Source: Nitrospinota bacterium
GTDB lineage: Bacteria; Nitrospinota; Nitrospinia; Nitrospinales; JACRGP01
Direction: 5' to 3'
DNA: 34,455 bases
Assembly: GCA_016217765.1 (NCBI GenBank)
Contig: JACRGP010000039.1
Coordinates: 1-34,455, forward strand
The notes below the pieces were generated by a model. It made no database searches. It was not told the DNA's origin and worked only from the letters and a program-made list of their open reading frames with translations. How positions within the stretch are numbered: position 1 is the stretch's first letter; every line of letters begins with the position of its first letter. Positions 15,132 through 23,419 of this stretch are shown here, piece after piece. The position numbers and the translations under genes were made by a program.

Positions 15132-15944
15132 ATGGCTCAAGTCGATAACGCACAAGGCATTCAACAGATCATTCCACGCCCGGGGATTGTCCCCGAACCG
15201 CAAAGAAACCAGCCGCAAAACCAACGCGTCGAGGAAGAGGACAACCAGGACCGGCAACAAGCCAGACGTCTGGAAACCCAGGACCAAAACCGCGTCCAAC
15301 GTCAGGACCAGGACCGGGTCGATATCCAGAGGACCGGCCAGGAGCAGGCCCAGACCGGCAGGGCGGACGACCGCGCCCGGCAGGAAGACAGGCGTCAGGA
15401 AGTCCGCGACCAACAGCAAACCCAGCGTCAGGAAAACCGGGCCGCCGCCACTGGAGAAAACATCCAAGGCGTCCGCATCCCCCGTCCGGGAAGAGTTCCC
15501 ATCCAGGGAGGGGGAGGAGGAATTCAACAAAGGATACAGCAACAGGAAGAAGTCCGGCAGGAGAGAGAATTTCGCGAACACCCCGCCTTGGAAGCTCCGC
15601 CGCAAAACGTCGGACGCATCAGCCTCGATCAAGGGCCGCCCCAACCGCCACAACCCGGCGAAGCGAACGCCGGACAGGACAGGCCTCCCACGGTCATCGA
15701 GCGGCAAATCCGCGACGCCACGGAAACCAACGTACGGACTCAGCAGGCGCAAAACCAGCGTCCGGAAAGGACTCGGGAAACGCAAAACCGTCAACAGGTC
15801 CAGGCGAATGAAGCCAACGACCAAGCGCGCGCTCGGGAGACAGAACGGCAACGGGCGAACGAAGCGAGGAACAACGAGCGCCAACAACGTAACGTGGTTT
15901 CGACGCAAACTCAAAGAGGACGAAACGTGGACCGCTTGATTTAG
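15132..15944 (+). CDS. Gln/Arg-rich low-complexity protein under FliA control
   Basis: A 270-residue protein starting MAQVDNAQGIQQIIPRPG, dominated by Gln, Arg, Glu, Asp and Asn in irregular short repeats (such as RQDQDRVDIQRTGQEQAQTG), with a Pro/Gly-rich middle (about residues 115-195) and the terminus RGRNVDRLI. It should be largely disordered or extended helix; no membrane segment, signal or known domain is seen. The start at 15132 has AGGGGAGAG seven bases upstream; an in-frame ATG at 15102 lacks one. Long open frames in two other registers cover the same stretch, but this one has the ribosome-binding site, the promoter orientation and a terminator after it. Its place between flagellin and fliD and its sigma-28 promoter suggest a filament-associated or secreted flagellar component. 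Confidence 0.7.
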   Translation: MAQVDNAQGIQQIIPRPGIVPEPQRNQPQNQRVEEEDNQDRQQARRLETQDQNRVQRQDQDRVDIQRTGQEQAQTGRADDRARQEDRRQEVRDQQQTQRQENRAAATGENIQGVRIPRPGRVPIQGGGGGIQQRIQQQEEVRQEREFREHPALEAPPQNVGRISLDQGPPQPPQPGEANAGQDRPPTVIERQIRDATETNVRTQQAQNQRPERTRETQNRQQVQANEANDQARARETERQRANEARNNERQQRNVVSTQTQRGRNVDRLI

Positions 15945-16083
15945 ACCGGCGGTCCCGGAAAAGTCCAAGGGACGCCCCGGTTTCTCGGCCGCGCGCCCCC
16001 GCGCGATGGAGGGACGGTTCTGCCCTCTTGACGCGCGGAGCGACGGCGAGCGCGGAGTTGGGGAGTCGATTGCCAAATATTCC

Positions 16084-16146
16084 GGTGGCCGGCGCGTTGG
16101 GTCCGGTCTTTTTTCCGGCCGCCTTTTTTTATTGTTTTTTTTTGTT
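16084..16146 (+). terminator. Rho-independent terminator
   Basis: GGTGGCCGG (16084-16092) pairs with CCGGCCGCC (16115-16123) over nine base pairs with one T-G wobble, and is followed by TTTTTTTATTG and another T run. The loop is long (22 nt). It lies 140 bp after the stop at 15944, ending the FliA-driven transcript before fliD. The rest of the 15945-16237 gap shows no gene. Confidence 0.75.
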
Positions 16147-16237
16147 TGGAAAACCGTAACGCGCACTCGAACTTATTGTCCTTTACGGCTTAAAACATTA
16201 AAACTTTAGCGTTATTTTTCAGCGCCCCGGATCGACC

Positions 16238-18073
16238 ATGGAAGTCAACGGTTTCCCCAGCGCTTACTTTCCGCCCTTCTCGTTCCTGCGGCCCGCGCCG
16301 ACGGAGTCCCAGGCGCGGGAAGCGCGGACCCAGTTGACGACGCCCGGCAGTCCGCCGCCTTCCTTGAGCGATACCCTGTTCTCTTCCTTTATATTCGTCT
16401 CGCAAAAAACCCCGCCAGCCGAGCTGACGGGTCCCCTGGCCGCCATGCGCATGCTCGATTCGTTCAACACGCTGAAGACGCTCTCGGACCAGACCAAAAT
16501 TCCCATCGTTTCCAACCTGGACAGGAAACCCCGGTTTTCCGAACTGCAACAGGACACGTTGAACGACATAAAGGATTCCGCCCAGACTTTAAGCTCGACC
16601 GTCGATCGGTTGTCGCGGAAAAGCTCCTTGAACACGCGCGCCGTCAAAACGACGCCGACCGGCATTGTGAGCGCCCAGGCCGGCAACGCTACTCCCTTGA
16701 CCGCGGTCTCGGTGGTTGCCAGGCAAGTTTCGACCGGAAACGCCCTGTCCTCCAACGTTCAATCGTTCCCTTTTCCCGCCTTGGGCAAGACCGGGAGCTT
16801 CGTCGTCAACGGGGTCAAAGTTTCGGTAGTCGCCTCGGACACCATCGTCACCTTGAAAAACAAAATCAATCGCGGGGAGGACACCAACGGGAACGGGGTC
16901 CTGGACGGGCCGGAAGACCTCAACGGCAACGGCGCGGCGGACGTCATAACCGTGGCGCCAAGCAAATTCGGCCCCGGCGTTTACGTCGCCGAGGACGCAA
17001 ACGGCGACGGCCAGTTGGCTCCCGCCGAGGACGCAAACGACAACAAGCGTCTGGACGGCGGGACCGCCGAGCATAAAGTCGCCGCGACCATCGAGGACAA
17101 CCGTTTGAAACTGACCAGCCAGGCCGGCGGATCGACCAAAATCGACCTGCAAGACCCGAACGACATCCTTTTGTCCCTGGGTTTTTTTGAACTGAACGGC
17201 AAAGGGTTGCCCATCCAAAAAGAGTTTCAGTTCAATTCCGACGAGCCGCCGCGAAATTTGATCGTCAACCCGCGGAAAGCGGAGATCGAGGTCGGCGGAA
17301 AAGTCGCGACCAGCGACTCCAACGACTTCTCCGGCGTGATCGACCAGGGCGTTTTGACCGTCAAGAAGACATCCGGCAAAAAGGTGGCCGTGGACATCTC
17401 CCTTGACGCCGAGTCCGCCATGAGTCAGATTAAAACGTTGTTCGACAACTACAACGATACGATTACAAAGATCAATCGCGAGTTGCGGTTTTCAAAAGTG
17501 TTTCAAACCGATCCGGACGTCCAGCGCGCGCGTCAAGACCTGGTATCCAGCGCTCAAGGGAAAATCCCCGAAATCACGGAGCAAAACCGGGAGATCGACA
17601 AAATACGCGGCAAAGCGCAAAACCTGAACATGATCGGCTTCAAGTTCCAAAACACGGAGAAGGACGTTTTGAACGAAACGATGGTGACCAGTAACGTCCA
17701 GGCCATCAAGGACGGACTCACGTTCCCGTTCAAGAACGCGCCCAACGACCTGTTACGGCGGTTGTCCTCGGTCGGCATACAAACCGTCGCCGACGATACC
17801 GTGGCGGTGGACGAGGTGGAACTGAAAAAGGCCCTGGACATCAATACGGCCGGGGTCCTGGACATTTTAAACAACCCGGACACGGGGGTCCTCCCAAAAC
17901 TGCAAAACCAACTCTCCAAGGCGCTTGAAAAGGACTTTGGGGCCATCGACGTCAAGCGGACCAAAATACAAAATACCTCCCGAATTCCCTCGGCGTTGCA
18001 GGAGATTTTCCAAAAACTCATCAAGAACGAAACGGAAAAAAGTAAAACTCAAACGTTGATCGCGGTGGCCTGA
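16238..18073 (+). CDS. fliD: Flagellar hook-associated protein 2 / filament cap (FliD) with calcium-loop-like insert
   Basis: A 611-residue protein. Residues about 100-170 match the FliD N-terminal domain (LSSTVDRLSRKSSLNTRAVK, IVSAQAGNATPLTAVSVVARQVSTGN); residues about 185-211 match the flagellin hook IN motif (GSFVVNGVKVSV..SDTIVTLKNKIN). The C-terminal third (AMSQIKTLFDNYNDTITKIN) fits the FliD C-terminal domain, ending in a helical tail. Two features are unusual: a roughly 95-residue N-terminal extension ahead of the FliD domain, and two acidic loops, DTNGNGVLDGPE-DLNGNG (215-232) and DANGDGQLAPAE-DANDN (253-269), with the D-x-N-G-(N/D)-G spacing of EF-hand or dockerin-type calcium sites. 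It is the first gene of fliD-flgN-flgM. The ribosome-binding site is weak. Confidence 0.85.
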   Translation: MEVNGFPSAYFPPFSFLRPAPTESQAREARTQLTTPGSPPPSLSDTLFSSFIFVSQKTPPAELTGPLAAMRMLDSFNTLKTLSDQTKIPIVSNLDRKPRFSELQQDTLNDIKDSAQTLSSTVDRLSRKSSLNTRAVKTTPTGIVSAQAGNATPLTAVSVVARQVSTGNALSSNVQSFPFPALGKTGSFVVNGVKVSVVASDTIVTLKNKINRGEDTNGNGVLDGPEDLNGNGAADVITVAPSKFGPGVYVAEDANGDGQLAPAEDANDNKRLDGGTAEHKVAATIEDNRLKLTSQAGGSTKIDLQDPNDILLSLGFFELNGKGLPIQKEFQFNSDEPPRNLIVNPRKAEIEVGGKVATSDSNDFSGVIDQGVLTVKKTSGKKVAVDISLDAESAMSQIKTLFDNYNDTITKINRELRFSKVFQTDPDVQRARQDLVSSAQGKIPEITEQNREIDKIRGKAQNLNMIGFKFQNTEKDVLNETMVTSNVQAIKDGLTFPFKNAPNDLLRRLSSVGIQTVADDTVAVDEVELKKALDINTAGVLDILNNPDTGVLPKLQNQLSKALEKDFGAIDVKRTKIQNTSRIPSALQEIFQKLIKNETEKSKTQTLIAVA

Positions 18074-18074
18074 A

Positions 18075-18515
18075 GTGAAACCTAAATCGCAAATGGAGAC
18101 GGTCAAGACGTGGTTGCGGGAAGAGCTGTTCCGCTATCTGGCGATTTTGACTAAACTGGAGGAACAGAGGAAGGCCGTGGACGGGGACGACGAGGCCCGC
18201 CTGCTGGCCGTCATCCAGGAAAAAAGCTCGCTCATGGCCGGCATCGAAAAACTGGAACGCAAGATCGCCGGGGCCCGGAAAAACTTCTCCGCCGAGGAAC
18301 AAAAAGACGCGGCGCGGCATACCGGTCCGTTAACGGCCCAGATAGAAGACGTCCTGAAAAAAATCATCGCGCGGGAGGACGCCTGCGCGGAGGAAATCAA
18401 GAAGAAGCAGTTGAAGATCCAGGAGCGGATGTTACAGGTCAAGCAGGGGAAGACCGGCTTGAAAGGATACGGAGATCGCGGGAAAAACAAATCCTGGTTT
18501 TCCAACAACGCCTGA
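18075..18515 (+). CDS. flgN: FlgN-like flagellar export chaperone
   Basis: A 146-residue, entirely helical and highly charged protein. The pattern of an N-terminal helix (TVKTWLREELFRYLAILTKL), a segment with DDEARLLAVIQEKSSLMAGIEKLE, and a long second coiled coil is that of FlgN, the cytosolic chaperone for hook-filament junction proteins; the LL..I.EKs.L...I..LE stretch is the most characteristic. It begins with GTG at 18075, one base after the fliD stop, suggesting coupling; an ATG at 18093 is possible. The position between fliD and an FlgM-like gene supports the call. Sequence conservation in FlgN is low, so the assignment leans on pattern and context. Confidence 0.75.
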   Translation: MKPKSQMETVKTWLREELFRYLAILTKLEEQRKAVDGDDEARLLAVIQEKSSLMAGIEKLERKIAGARKNFSAEEQKDAARHTGPLTAQIEDVLKKIIAREDACAEEIKKKQLKIQERMLQVKQGKTGLKGYGDRGKNKSWFSNNA

Positions 18516-18533
18516 GAAAGGCAAGGTGTCGTC

Positions 18534-18806
18534 ATGGATTTCGCAATTTCGGAAGTCAACCGAATCGTCAGGAGTTACCAGGCCCAGGAAAAAGTCGCCG
18601 AATTGATCCGGGAAACCCCGGTCAAAACCGTCCAGGGCCAGGTAGACCGGGTGACCCTTTCGGCGAAGGCCCGGCAGTTGGCGCAAGCGGCGGCAAAACT
18701 CGAAACGGCCGGAGAACCGCAAGACATCAACACGCAAGACCTGCAAGCCATGGTGGACGGTCTGCCCGCTGTTTCCGAACCGCCGCCAGAGGAGGGACTC
18801 CAATAA
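18534..18806 (+). CDS. flgM: FlgM-like anti-sigma-28 factor (probable)
   Basis: A 90-residue protein with AISEVNRIVRSYQAQEKVAE at the start and the block DRVTLSAKARQLAQAAAKLE, which recalls the D-x-V-x-L-S-x-x-A motif of FlgM. The C-terminal part that in FlgM clamps sigma-28 is short here and the protein ends in a Pro/Glu-rich tail (SEPPPEEGLQ). It follows flgN by 18 bp with AAGGTG before the ATG. With a perfect FliA promoter 3.7 kb away, an anti-FliA role is sensible. The alternative is another small flagellar regulator sharing this motif. The 3' end and stop codon adjoin the end of a repeat copy. Confidence 0.55.
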   Translation: MDFAISEVNRIVRSYQAQEKVAELIRETPVKTVQGQVDRVTLSAKARQLAQAAAKLETAGEPQDINTQDLQAMVDGLPAVSEPPPEEGLQ

Positions 18807-18933
18807 AATGAAGCCCCCCCAGCCCCCTCCCTTCCAGGGAGGGGGCTGGGGGAGGGTAGGACCGGCTTTTCACCCCCACCCAGCCTCCCCCTCAAGGGGG
18901 AGGGGGTTGGAACTCCGTTTTGTCAGGCGCTCC
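18796..18933. repeat. MITE-like element with one eroded end
   Basis: The right end, TCCGTTTTGTCAGGCGCT, is the near-exact reverse complement of the left end of the element at 33440. The left end, reading CCAATAAAATGAAG, is an eroded version of the usual terminus. Between them lie the inverted G/C-rich arms CCCCTCCCTTCCAGGGAGGG and CCTCCCCCTCAAGGGGGAGG. The stop codon of the FlgM-like gene falls in the left end. Confidence 0.75.
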
Positions 18934-18997
18934 AGGAAGCGCGGCGGCCCCGGCGCCGCAAATACCCCTTGCAAATTCCTCTTTTTTCCATTAAATC

Positions 18998-20470
18998 ATG
19001 CCCATGATTTGCGTGCCCATTGTCTCCCCCTCCATGAAGGAATCGCTGGCCGATATCGCCGCGGCCCGCGAATTCGCCGACATCATCGAACTGCGCGTCG
19101 ACCTGATGCGGGATTTCGACCTGCCCGCCCTCCTCAAGGCCGCGGGCAGACCCTGCATCGTCACCAACCGGACCAAGCTGGAAGGCGGGCAGTTCCGCGG
19201 GACCGAGGAACTAAGGGTCCGCGTCCTGCGCCAGGCCATCGACGCCGGAGCCGACTTCATCGACATCGAGGCCTCCACCCCGCGCCACCTGTTGAAATCC
19301 GTCCTGGAGTCAAAAGGAAGTTCCCAGGCGATCCTGTCTTATCACGATTTCACCGGCGCCCCGGACCGGCTCGAAACCCTTTACGAAATGATGCGCGAAC
19401 TGCCGGCGGACGTCCTCAAAATCGTCGTCTACGCGACGGACATCAACGACAACCTGGCGGTTTTCGACCTCCTCAAGCGCGCCTGCCGGGACGGCAGGCG
19501 GTTGATCTCCTTTTGCATGGGAGAGAAGGGGGAGATCAGCCGGATCCTGTCGCCGTTAATGGGCGGATTCCTGACCTTCGGCTCTCTGGACGCCGGGAAG
19601 GAAAGCGCGCCGGGGCAGATACCCGCCGAACGCCTCAAAAACGTCTATCGCGTCGACCGGCCCAGGGAAGGGATGAAAATTTACGGGGTGATCGGCGACC
19701 CCGTTTCCAAGAGCATGGGATATTTGATCCATAACCGGGCCTTCCAGGAATCCGGCTTGCCGCATATCTACGTCCCGTTCCGCGTAAAAAATCTGCAAAA
19801 ATTTTTCGCCGGGTTCGAATCCGTTTTCGCGGGGCTCAGCGTCACCATGCCGTTCAAGGAGGAGATCGTCCCACTGCTCGGCAAGGTGGACCCGGTCGCC
19901 CGGAAGATCGGCGCGGTGAACACCGTGGCGAGGGAGGGAAACGTCTGGACGGGGCACAACACCGACTGCTCCGGCGCCTTGAAGGCGTTGGAGGAGATCG
20001 CCCCGTTGGCCGGCAAGAACGTCCTGATCGTCGGCGCGGGCGGGACCGCCAAGGCCATCGGCCACGGGGTTGCCGGGCGCGGAGCGCGCCTGACCCTGAC
20101 CTACAACCGCGACAAAAACCGCGGCGAGGTCCTGGCGCGGGAACTCCAATGCCGTCTCGTCAGCGTCCGCGATATCGAGGATTGCCCCGCGGACGTCCTG
20201 ATCAACTGCTCCCCGGCCGGGATGGCCCCGAAGGTCAACGAAACGCCCGTCCCCGCGCGGGCCCTGCGCCCCGGGATGGTGGTCTTCGATTCCGTATACA
20301 ACCCCCCCGAAACCCGCCTGATCAGGGAAGCCAAGGCCGCCGGATGCGCGACCATCTCCGGCGTCGAACTGTTCATCAACCAGGGAGCGGCGCAGTTCGA
20401 GCTATGGACCGGAATGAAGGCCCCGGCGGCGGCCATGCGCTCGGCCTTGACGACCGCGCTGGGCGGCTGA
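18998..20470 (+). CDS. aroDE: Bifunctional 3-dehydroquinate dehydratase (type I) / shikimate dehydrogenase
   Basis: A 490-residue fusion for steps three and four of the shikimate pathway. Residues 1-215 are a type I dehydroquinase: ELRVD near 31, SYHDF with the catalytic His 116, and the Schiff-base Lys 141 in VLKIVVYA, with FCMGEKGEISR. Residues about 226-490 are AroE: GVIGDPVSKSMGYLIHN, SVTMPFK with catalytic Lys 287, GAVNT, GHNTDCSGA with Asp 323, and the NADP-binding GAGGTAKAIG. The usual HS-x-SP of the shikimate-binding loop is SKSMGYL here, a departure that leaves one serine. Similar fusions are known in plants and some bacteria. The start is not certain: ATGs at 18998 and 19004 both lack a clear ribosome-binding site. 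It converges on the transporter gene with 24 bp between stops. Confidence 0.95.
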   Translation: MPMICVPIVSPSMKESLADIAAAREFADIIELRVDLMRDFDLPALLKAAGRPCIVTNRTKLEGGQFRGTEELRVRVLRQAIDAGADFIDIEASTPRHLLKSVLESKGSSQAILSYHDFTGAPDRLETLYEMMRELPADVLKIVVYATDINDNLAVFDLLKRACRDGRRLISFCMGEKGEISRILSPLMGGFLTFGSLDAGKESAPGQIPAERLKNVYRVDRPREGMKIYGVIGDPVSKSMGYLIHNRAFQESGLPHIYVPFRVKNLQKFFAGFESVFAGLSVTMPFKEEIVPLLGKVDPVARKIGAVNTVAREGNVWTGHNTDCSGALKALEEIAPLAGKNVLIVGAGGTAKAIGHGVAGRGARLTLTYNRDKNRGEVLARELQCRLVSVRDIEDCPADVLINCSPAGMAPKVNETPVPARALRPGMVVFDSVYNPPETRLIREAKAAGCATISGVELFINQGAAQFELWTGMKAPAAAMRSALTTALGG

Positions 20471-20494
20471 ATCCGCAAACCGCGCTCCGGACCG

Positions 20495-21946
20495 TCAAAA
20501 GAACCCGATAAAGGACCAGTACGCCCATAGCGTGAAAACGTAGGACAGAATTCCCAGCAGACCCATCCACAACCCCGACCGGACCATTTCGTTGAGCGAA
20601 ATGAATTTGGAGGAATACGCCAGGGCCGAGGCGGGCGTGGCGATCGGCAGGATGAAGGCGAAATTGCTGGGCAGGATGACGGTCATGGCCGCCACGGCGG
20701 GATTGATGCCGTATTCGGCGCAAAGGCTGAGGGCCGGCGGAAGCAGGATGGCGATGACCGCCGAATTGCTCATGAACGTGGTGAGTATCAACGACAAAAC
20801 CGCGATGGCGACCAGAAACACGGGCGCGGAATGGATAAATCCCTCGAAGAGTTTCCTGGCCAGCCACAACGCCGCCCCCGAATCGGCCATCACCTCGCCG
20901 AGGCAGATGGCCCCGCCATACATCAGGATAATCGCCCAATTGACGTGTTCCTCCACCATGTTCCAGGTCGCCAGGTTGAAGGAAAACAACGCGACGATGG
21001 AAATGATGGCAATGTTGGCGATGCCCAAAGTTTCCCCGAACCCGAACCATAATACGAGGGTGACCGCCATGACCGCGGCGATCCCCTTTTCGCGCAGGGT
21101 CATCCTTCCCATGGATCGGGACTTTTGATGCAGGACCGCGCGCGCCTGGCTCACGTCGGAAGTCTCCGGGGGAAAAAGAAAATACAGGATCGCCAGTCCG
21201 CAGACCAGCAACAGGAAGACCATCGGAAGAGACAACAGGGAATACTGGAGAAGTCCGATGGTGCTCGCGCCCTGCGTGCTCTTTTCCAAAATTTCGATCG
21301 CCAAGGGGACCCGCCCGCCCCCCAGGACGGTGGCGGACCCGCCAATGATGCAACCCCAGGCCATGGCGAAAAACATGGACTTGGCGAGCGGCGATTTCTT
21401 CTGGCTCAATTTCAGGGCGTTGACGATCTCCAGGACGATGGGGAACAACATCGCGGCCACCGCGTGCTCCGACATGAAACAGGAACCGACCGCGCCGAAA
21501 AAATAAATCGACGTCACCAGGCTCCGGGAGTCCTTCCCCCAGTTCTCCAGCGTCCAAAGCGACAAGCGCGCGCTCAACCCGCACCCGATCATCGCTCCGG
21601 ACAAAATAAAGGCGCCCAGGATGAAAAACACCGCCTTGTTGCCGAAATACGCGTACGCCTGCGAGGCCTTCATGATGCCCATCAAGGGAATGGCCGCGAT
21701 GGCGAACAGGCTGGTGATGGACAGGGGGATCAGGTTGGTCGTCCACAGGGCGACGCAGAAAACAAACAGGCAAAGGACCTTGTACGCCTGCGGCGACAGG
21801 TCCGCGGGGCCTTCGCGGAACGCGAAGACGACGAACAGGGCGAACAATACGGCGAGAAAAATTCCCCGCCGCAAGCGGTCGAAAATGACGATCCACAAAG
21901 GCCGCCGGTCAATGACGATTTGATGAATTTCCTCGGTCGCGTTCAT
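20495..21946 (-). CDS. DASS (SLC13-type) sodium-dependent anion/dicarboxylate transporter
   Basis: A 483-residue integral membrane protein with about 11-12 hydrophobic helices. Family blocks include AYFGNKAVFFILGAFILSGAMI, the first substrate/sodium motif region GGSATVLGGGRVPLAIEILE, NWAIILMYGGAICLGEVMADSGAA, and the second motif region TFMSNSAVIAILLPPALSL, followed by PSNFAFILPIATPASALAY. In canonical members the sodium-site motif is SNT; here it is SNS, and the first hairpin reads GGS rather than GTS, so substrate (sulfate, succinate or another anion) cannot be assigned. Start ATG 21946, with no strong Shine-Dalgarno sequence. It stands alone, convergent with aroDE. Confidence 0.88.
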   Translation of the reverse strand: MNATEEIHQIVIDRRPLWIVIFDRLRRGIFLAVLFALFVVFAFREGPADLSPQAYKVLCLFVFCVALWTTNLIPLSITSLFAIAAIPLMGIMKASQAYAYFGNKAVFFILGAFILSGAMIGCGLSARLSLWTLENWGKDSRSLVTSIYFFGAVGSCFMSEHAVAAMLFPIVLEIVNALKLSQKKSPLAKSMFFAMAWGCIIGGSATVLGGGRVPLAIEILEKSTQGASTIGLLQYSLLSLPMVFLLLVCGLAILYFLFPPETSDVSQARAVLHQKSRSMGRMTLREKGIAAVMAVTLVLWFGFGETLGIANIAIISIVALFSFNLATWNMVEEHVNWAIILMYGGAICLGEVMADSGAALWLARKLFEGFIHSAPVFLVAIAVLSLILTTFMSNSAVIAILLPPALSLCAEYGINPAVAAMTVILPSNFAFILPIATPASALAYSSKFISLNEMVRSGLWMGLLGILSYVFTLWAYWSFIGFF

Positions 21947-22075
21947 CTTTAGGGTCTCGTTTCCGGCTGTAACCTACAATAATTGCAGGGCCGTTGCAAT
22001 TAAATTGCCCCGCCGCCACAATGCCCGCCGGAAATGCGGGAAAAGGCGCGCGGGGCCGCAAAAACGGCGCTTTCA

Positions 22076-22096
22076 AGAGCGCCTGTCCGCAACGAA
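22076..22096. repeat. Degenerate MITE end inside the DASS/radical SAM gap
   Basis: AGAGCGCCTGTCCGCAACGAA matches AGAGCGCCTGACAAAACGAA, the left end of the element at 33440, apart from the centre. Together with the preceding GGCGCT it also forms a hairpin, GGCGCT-TTCAAG-AGCGCC. The rest of the 21947-22184 stretch has no gene I can support. Confidence 0.35.
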
Positions 22097-22184
22097 CGCG
22101 GACGGATATCCGCCGCTGGAGATCGAGGGTCAAACGGGAATTTTCTCCGGCAAAAACAGAGGGGGGACCGGGGAGGAGTTACTT

Positions 22185-22343
22185 AGAGCGTCTAACAAAA
22201 TGAAGTCCTCTCCAATTCCCTCCCCCTTCCAGGGGGAGGTTAGGTGGGGGTGAAAAGCCAGCCCACCCTCCCCCAGCCCCCTCCCTCAAGGGAGGGGAGT
22301 AATTTGAGGGTCGAGCCAAAGGGTTCATTTTGTTAGACGCTCT
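22185..22343. repeat. MITE-like element with perfect 20-bp terminal inverted repeats
   Basis: AGAGCGTCTAACAAAATGAA (22185-22204) and its exact reverse complement (22324-22343) bound a 159-bp unit. The interior has two G/C-rich hairpin arms (CCTCCCCCTTCCAGGGGGAGG near 22218 and CCCCTCCCTCAAGGGAGGGG near 22280) and GGTGGGGGTGAAAAGCC. No reading frame for a transposase is present, so it would be a non-autonomous element. A target-site duplication cannot be fixed: the flanks read CTT on the left and TAT on the right. The right end overlaps the last codons of the radical SAM gene. Confidence 0.85.
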
Positions 22344-23313
22344 TATCAACCATCTCCACGGTCCACAGGTCGCACGAACCGCAGGTCTGGCGGTAGTTTT
22401 CCCTGAAATGGTTGAACCGGTCGCTCCGCCAGATGCCTTCGAGGTCCCCTTCGATCACGTTTCCCATCTTGGTCTGCGGAAGCAGACAACACGGGGTGAC
22501 GTCGCCCAGGCGGTTGACGTAGGCGTAATTGAAGGTTTTCAGGCAGTAGCGTCCGGATTGATGCAGTTTCTTGCGGAGGAGACGATAGAAAAACCGGGTC
22601 AATCCGCTGGAGACGGAATACTGCAACCAGTCGAGCTGGATTCCCAGCGAACGAGCGAGGCTGTCGGCTTTATTGAAGATGCGCTCCTCTTCCGCCGGGT
22701 CCGGGCGTTTGAGGTCCGGCGCGTATTTGCGGTCGAGCCGTCCCACGTTGACGATATCGCAACCGATCCTCGCCCCGTAGCGGATCACGTCGTACAGATC
22801 TTCCTCGCGCCCGGCGTGCAGGGTGGACTGGAGCCTGAGCGAAAGCTTTCCGTTTGCCCGGACCCGGGCGACGGTCTCGATATTTTCGAAGACCTTGTTG
22901 TTGGTATGCCCCTCCTCCACGTGGCCGCTGACGCTGTCCACCGAGAACGTGATGGCGTCCAACCCCGAACTGGCAATCTCCCGCGGGACCGTCGGCCGGA
23001 CGAACAAACCGTTGGAGGTGATCATGACCTTGTGGCCGCGCTCCTTGCAATACGCGATCATGTCGAATATCCGGGGATGCAGAAACGGTTCTCCCCAGCC
23101 GGTGAGGGTGACGTCCTCCCGGTCCCCCAATTTATCGACGGCGGCGGCGAATGTGTCCCACTCCATGTGCTCGAGTTCGATCCCGAGGACCTCGCGGGGG
23201 CACATGTGGCAGTCCATGTTGCACCGGTTGGTGATCTCTATTTGTATTTGACGCGGTTTGCGCGGCAACTTGTAGCGCAACCGGTCGAATGTCTCCAGCG
23301 CGATTTTCAGCAT
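22333..23313 (-). CDS. Radical SAM protein with SPASM-type C-terminal domain
   Basis: A 326-residue protein. The radical SAM cluster ligands are Cys31, Cys35 and Cys38 (RCNMDCHMC), followed by LTGWGEPFLHPRIFDMIAYC (the GGE-like SAM motif, here GWGEP) and MITSNGLF. The C-terminal region carries CLKTFNYAYVNRLGDVTPCC and, after MGNVIEGDLEGIW, CGSCD, the cysteine pattern of a SPASM/twitch auxiliary cluster as in peptide- and sugar-modifying enzymes. The substrate is unknown; no precursor peptide gene is visible next to it. The final codons (Lys-Ser-Val-stop) come from the terminal repeat of the MITE-like element at 22185. It is divergent from leuC. Confidence 0.9.
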   Translation of the reverse strand: MLKIALETFDRLRYKLPRKPRQIQIEITNRCNMDCHMCPREVLGIELEHMEWDTFAAAVDKLGDREDVTLTGWGEPFLHPRIFDMIAYCKERGHKVMITSNGLFVRPTVPREIASSGLDAITFSVDSVSGHVEEGHTNNKVFENIETVARVRANGKLSLRLQSTLHAGREEDLYDVIRYGARIGCDIVNVGRLDRKYAPDLKRPDPAEEERIFNKADSLARSLGIQLDWLQYSVSSGLTRFFYRLLRKKLHQSGRYCLKTFNYAYVNRLGDVTPCCLLPQTKMGNVIEGDLEGIWRSDRFNHFRENYRQTCGSCDLWTVEMVDKSV

Positions 23314-23419
23314 AAAATCCCGATTTGACCCCGGTTATAAAAACTCATAAAATTCAAACTTTTTGCGGCTCCGCCGCAACATGACATGATACCTCTAAAA
23401 GCGATCGGTTTATAAAAAT

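Noticed and set aside
15043-15939. Lys/Arg/Thr-rich open frame of 298 codons on the plus strand
   Set aside because: It begins with TTG without a ribosome-binding site and overlaps the better-supported frame starting at 15132.
15084-16166. Open frame of 360 codons on the minus strand opposite the Gln/Arg-rich gene
   Set aside because: It crosses the terminator at 16084-16146 and is Leu/Val/Arg-rich only as the complement of Gln/Arg codons; the plus-strand gene has the ribosome-binding site and sigma-28 promoter.
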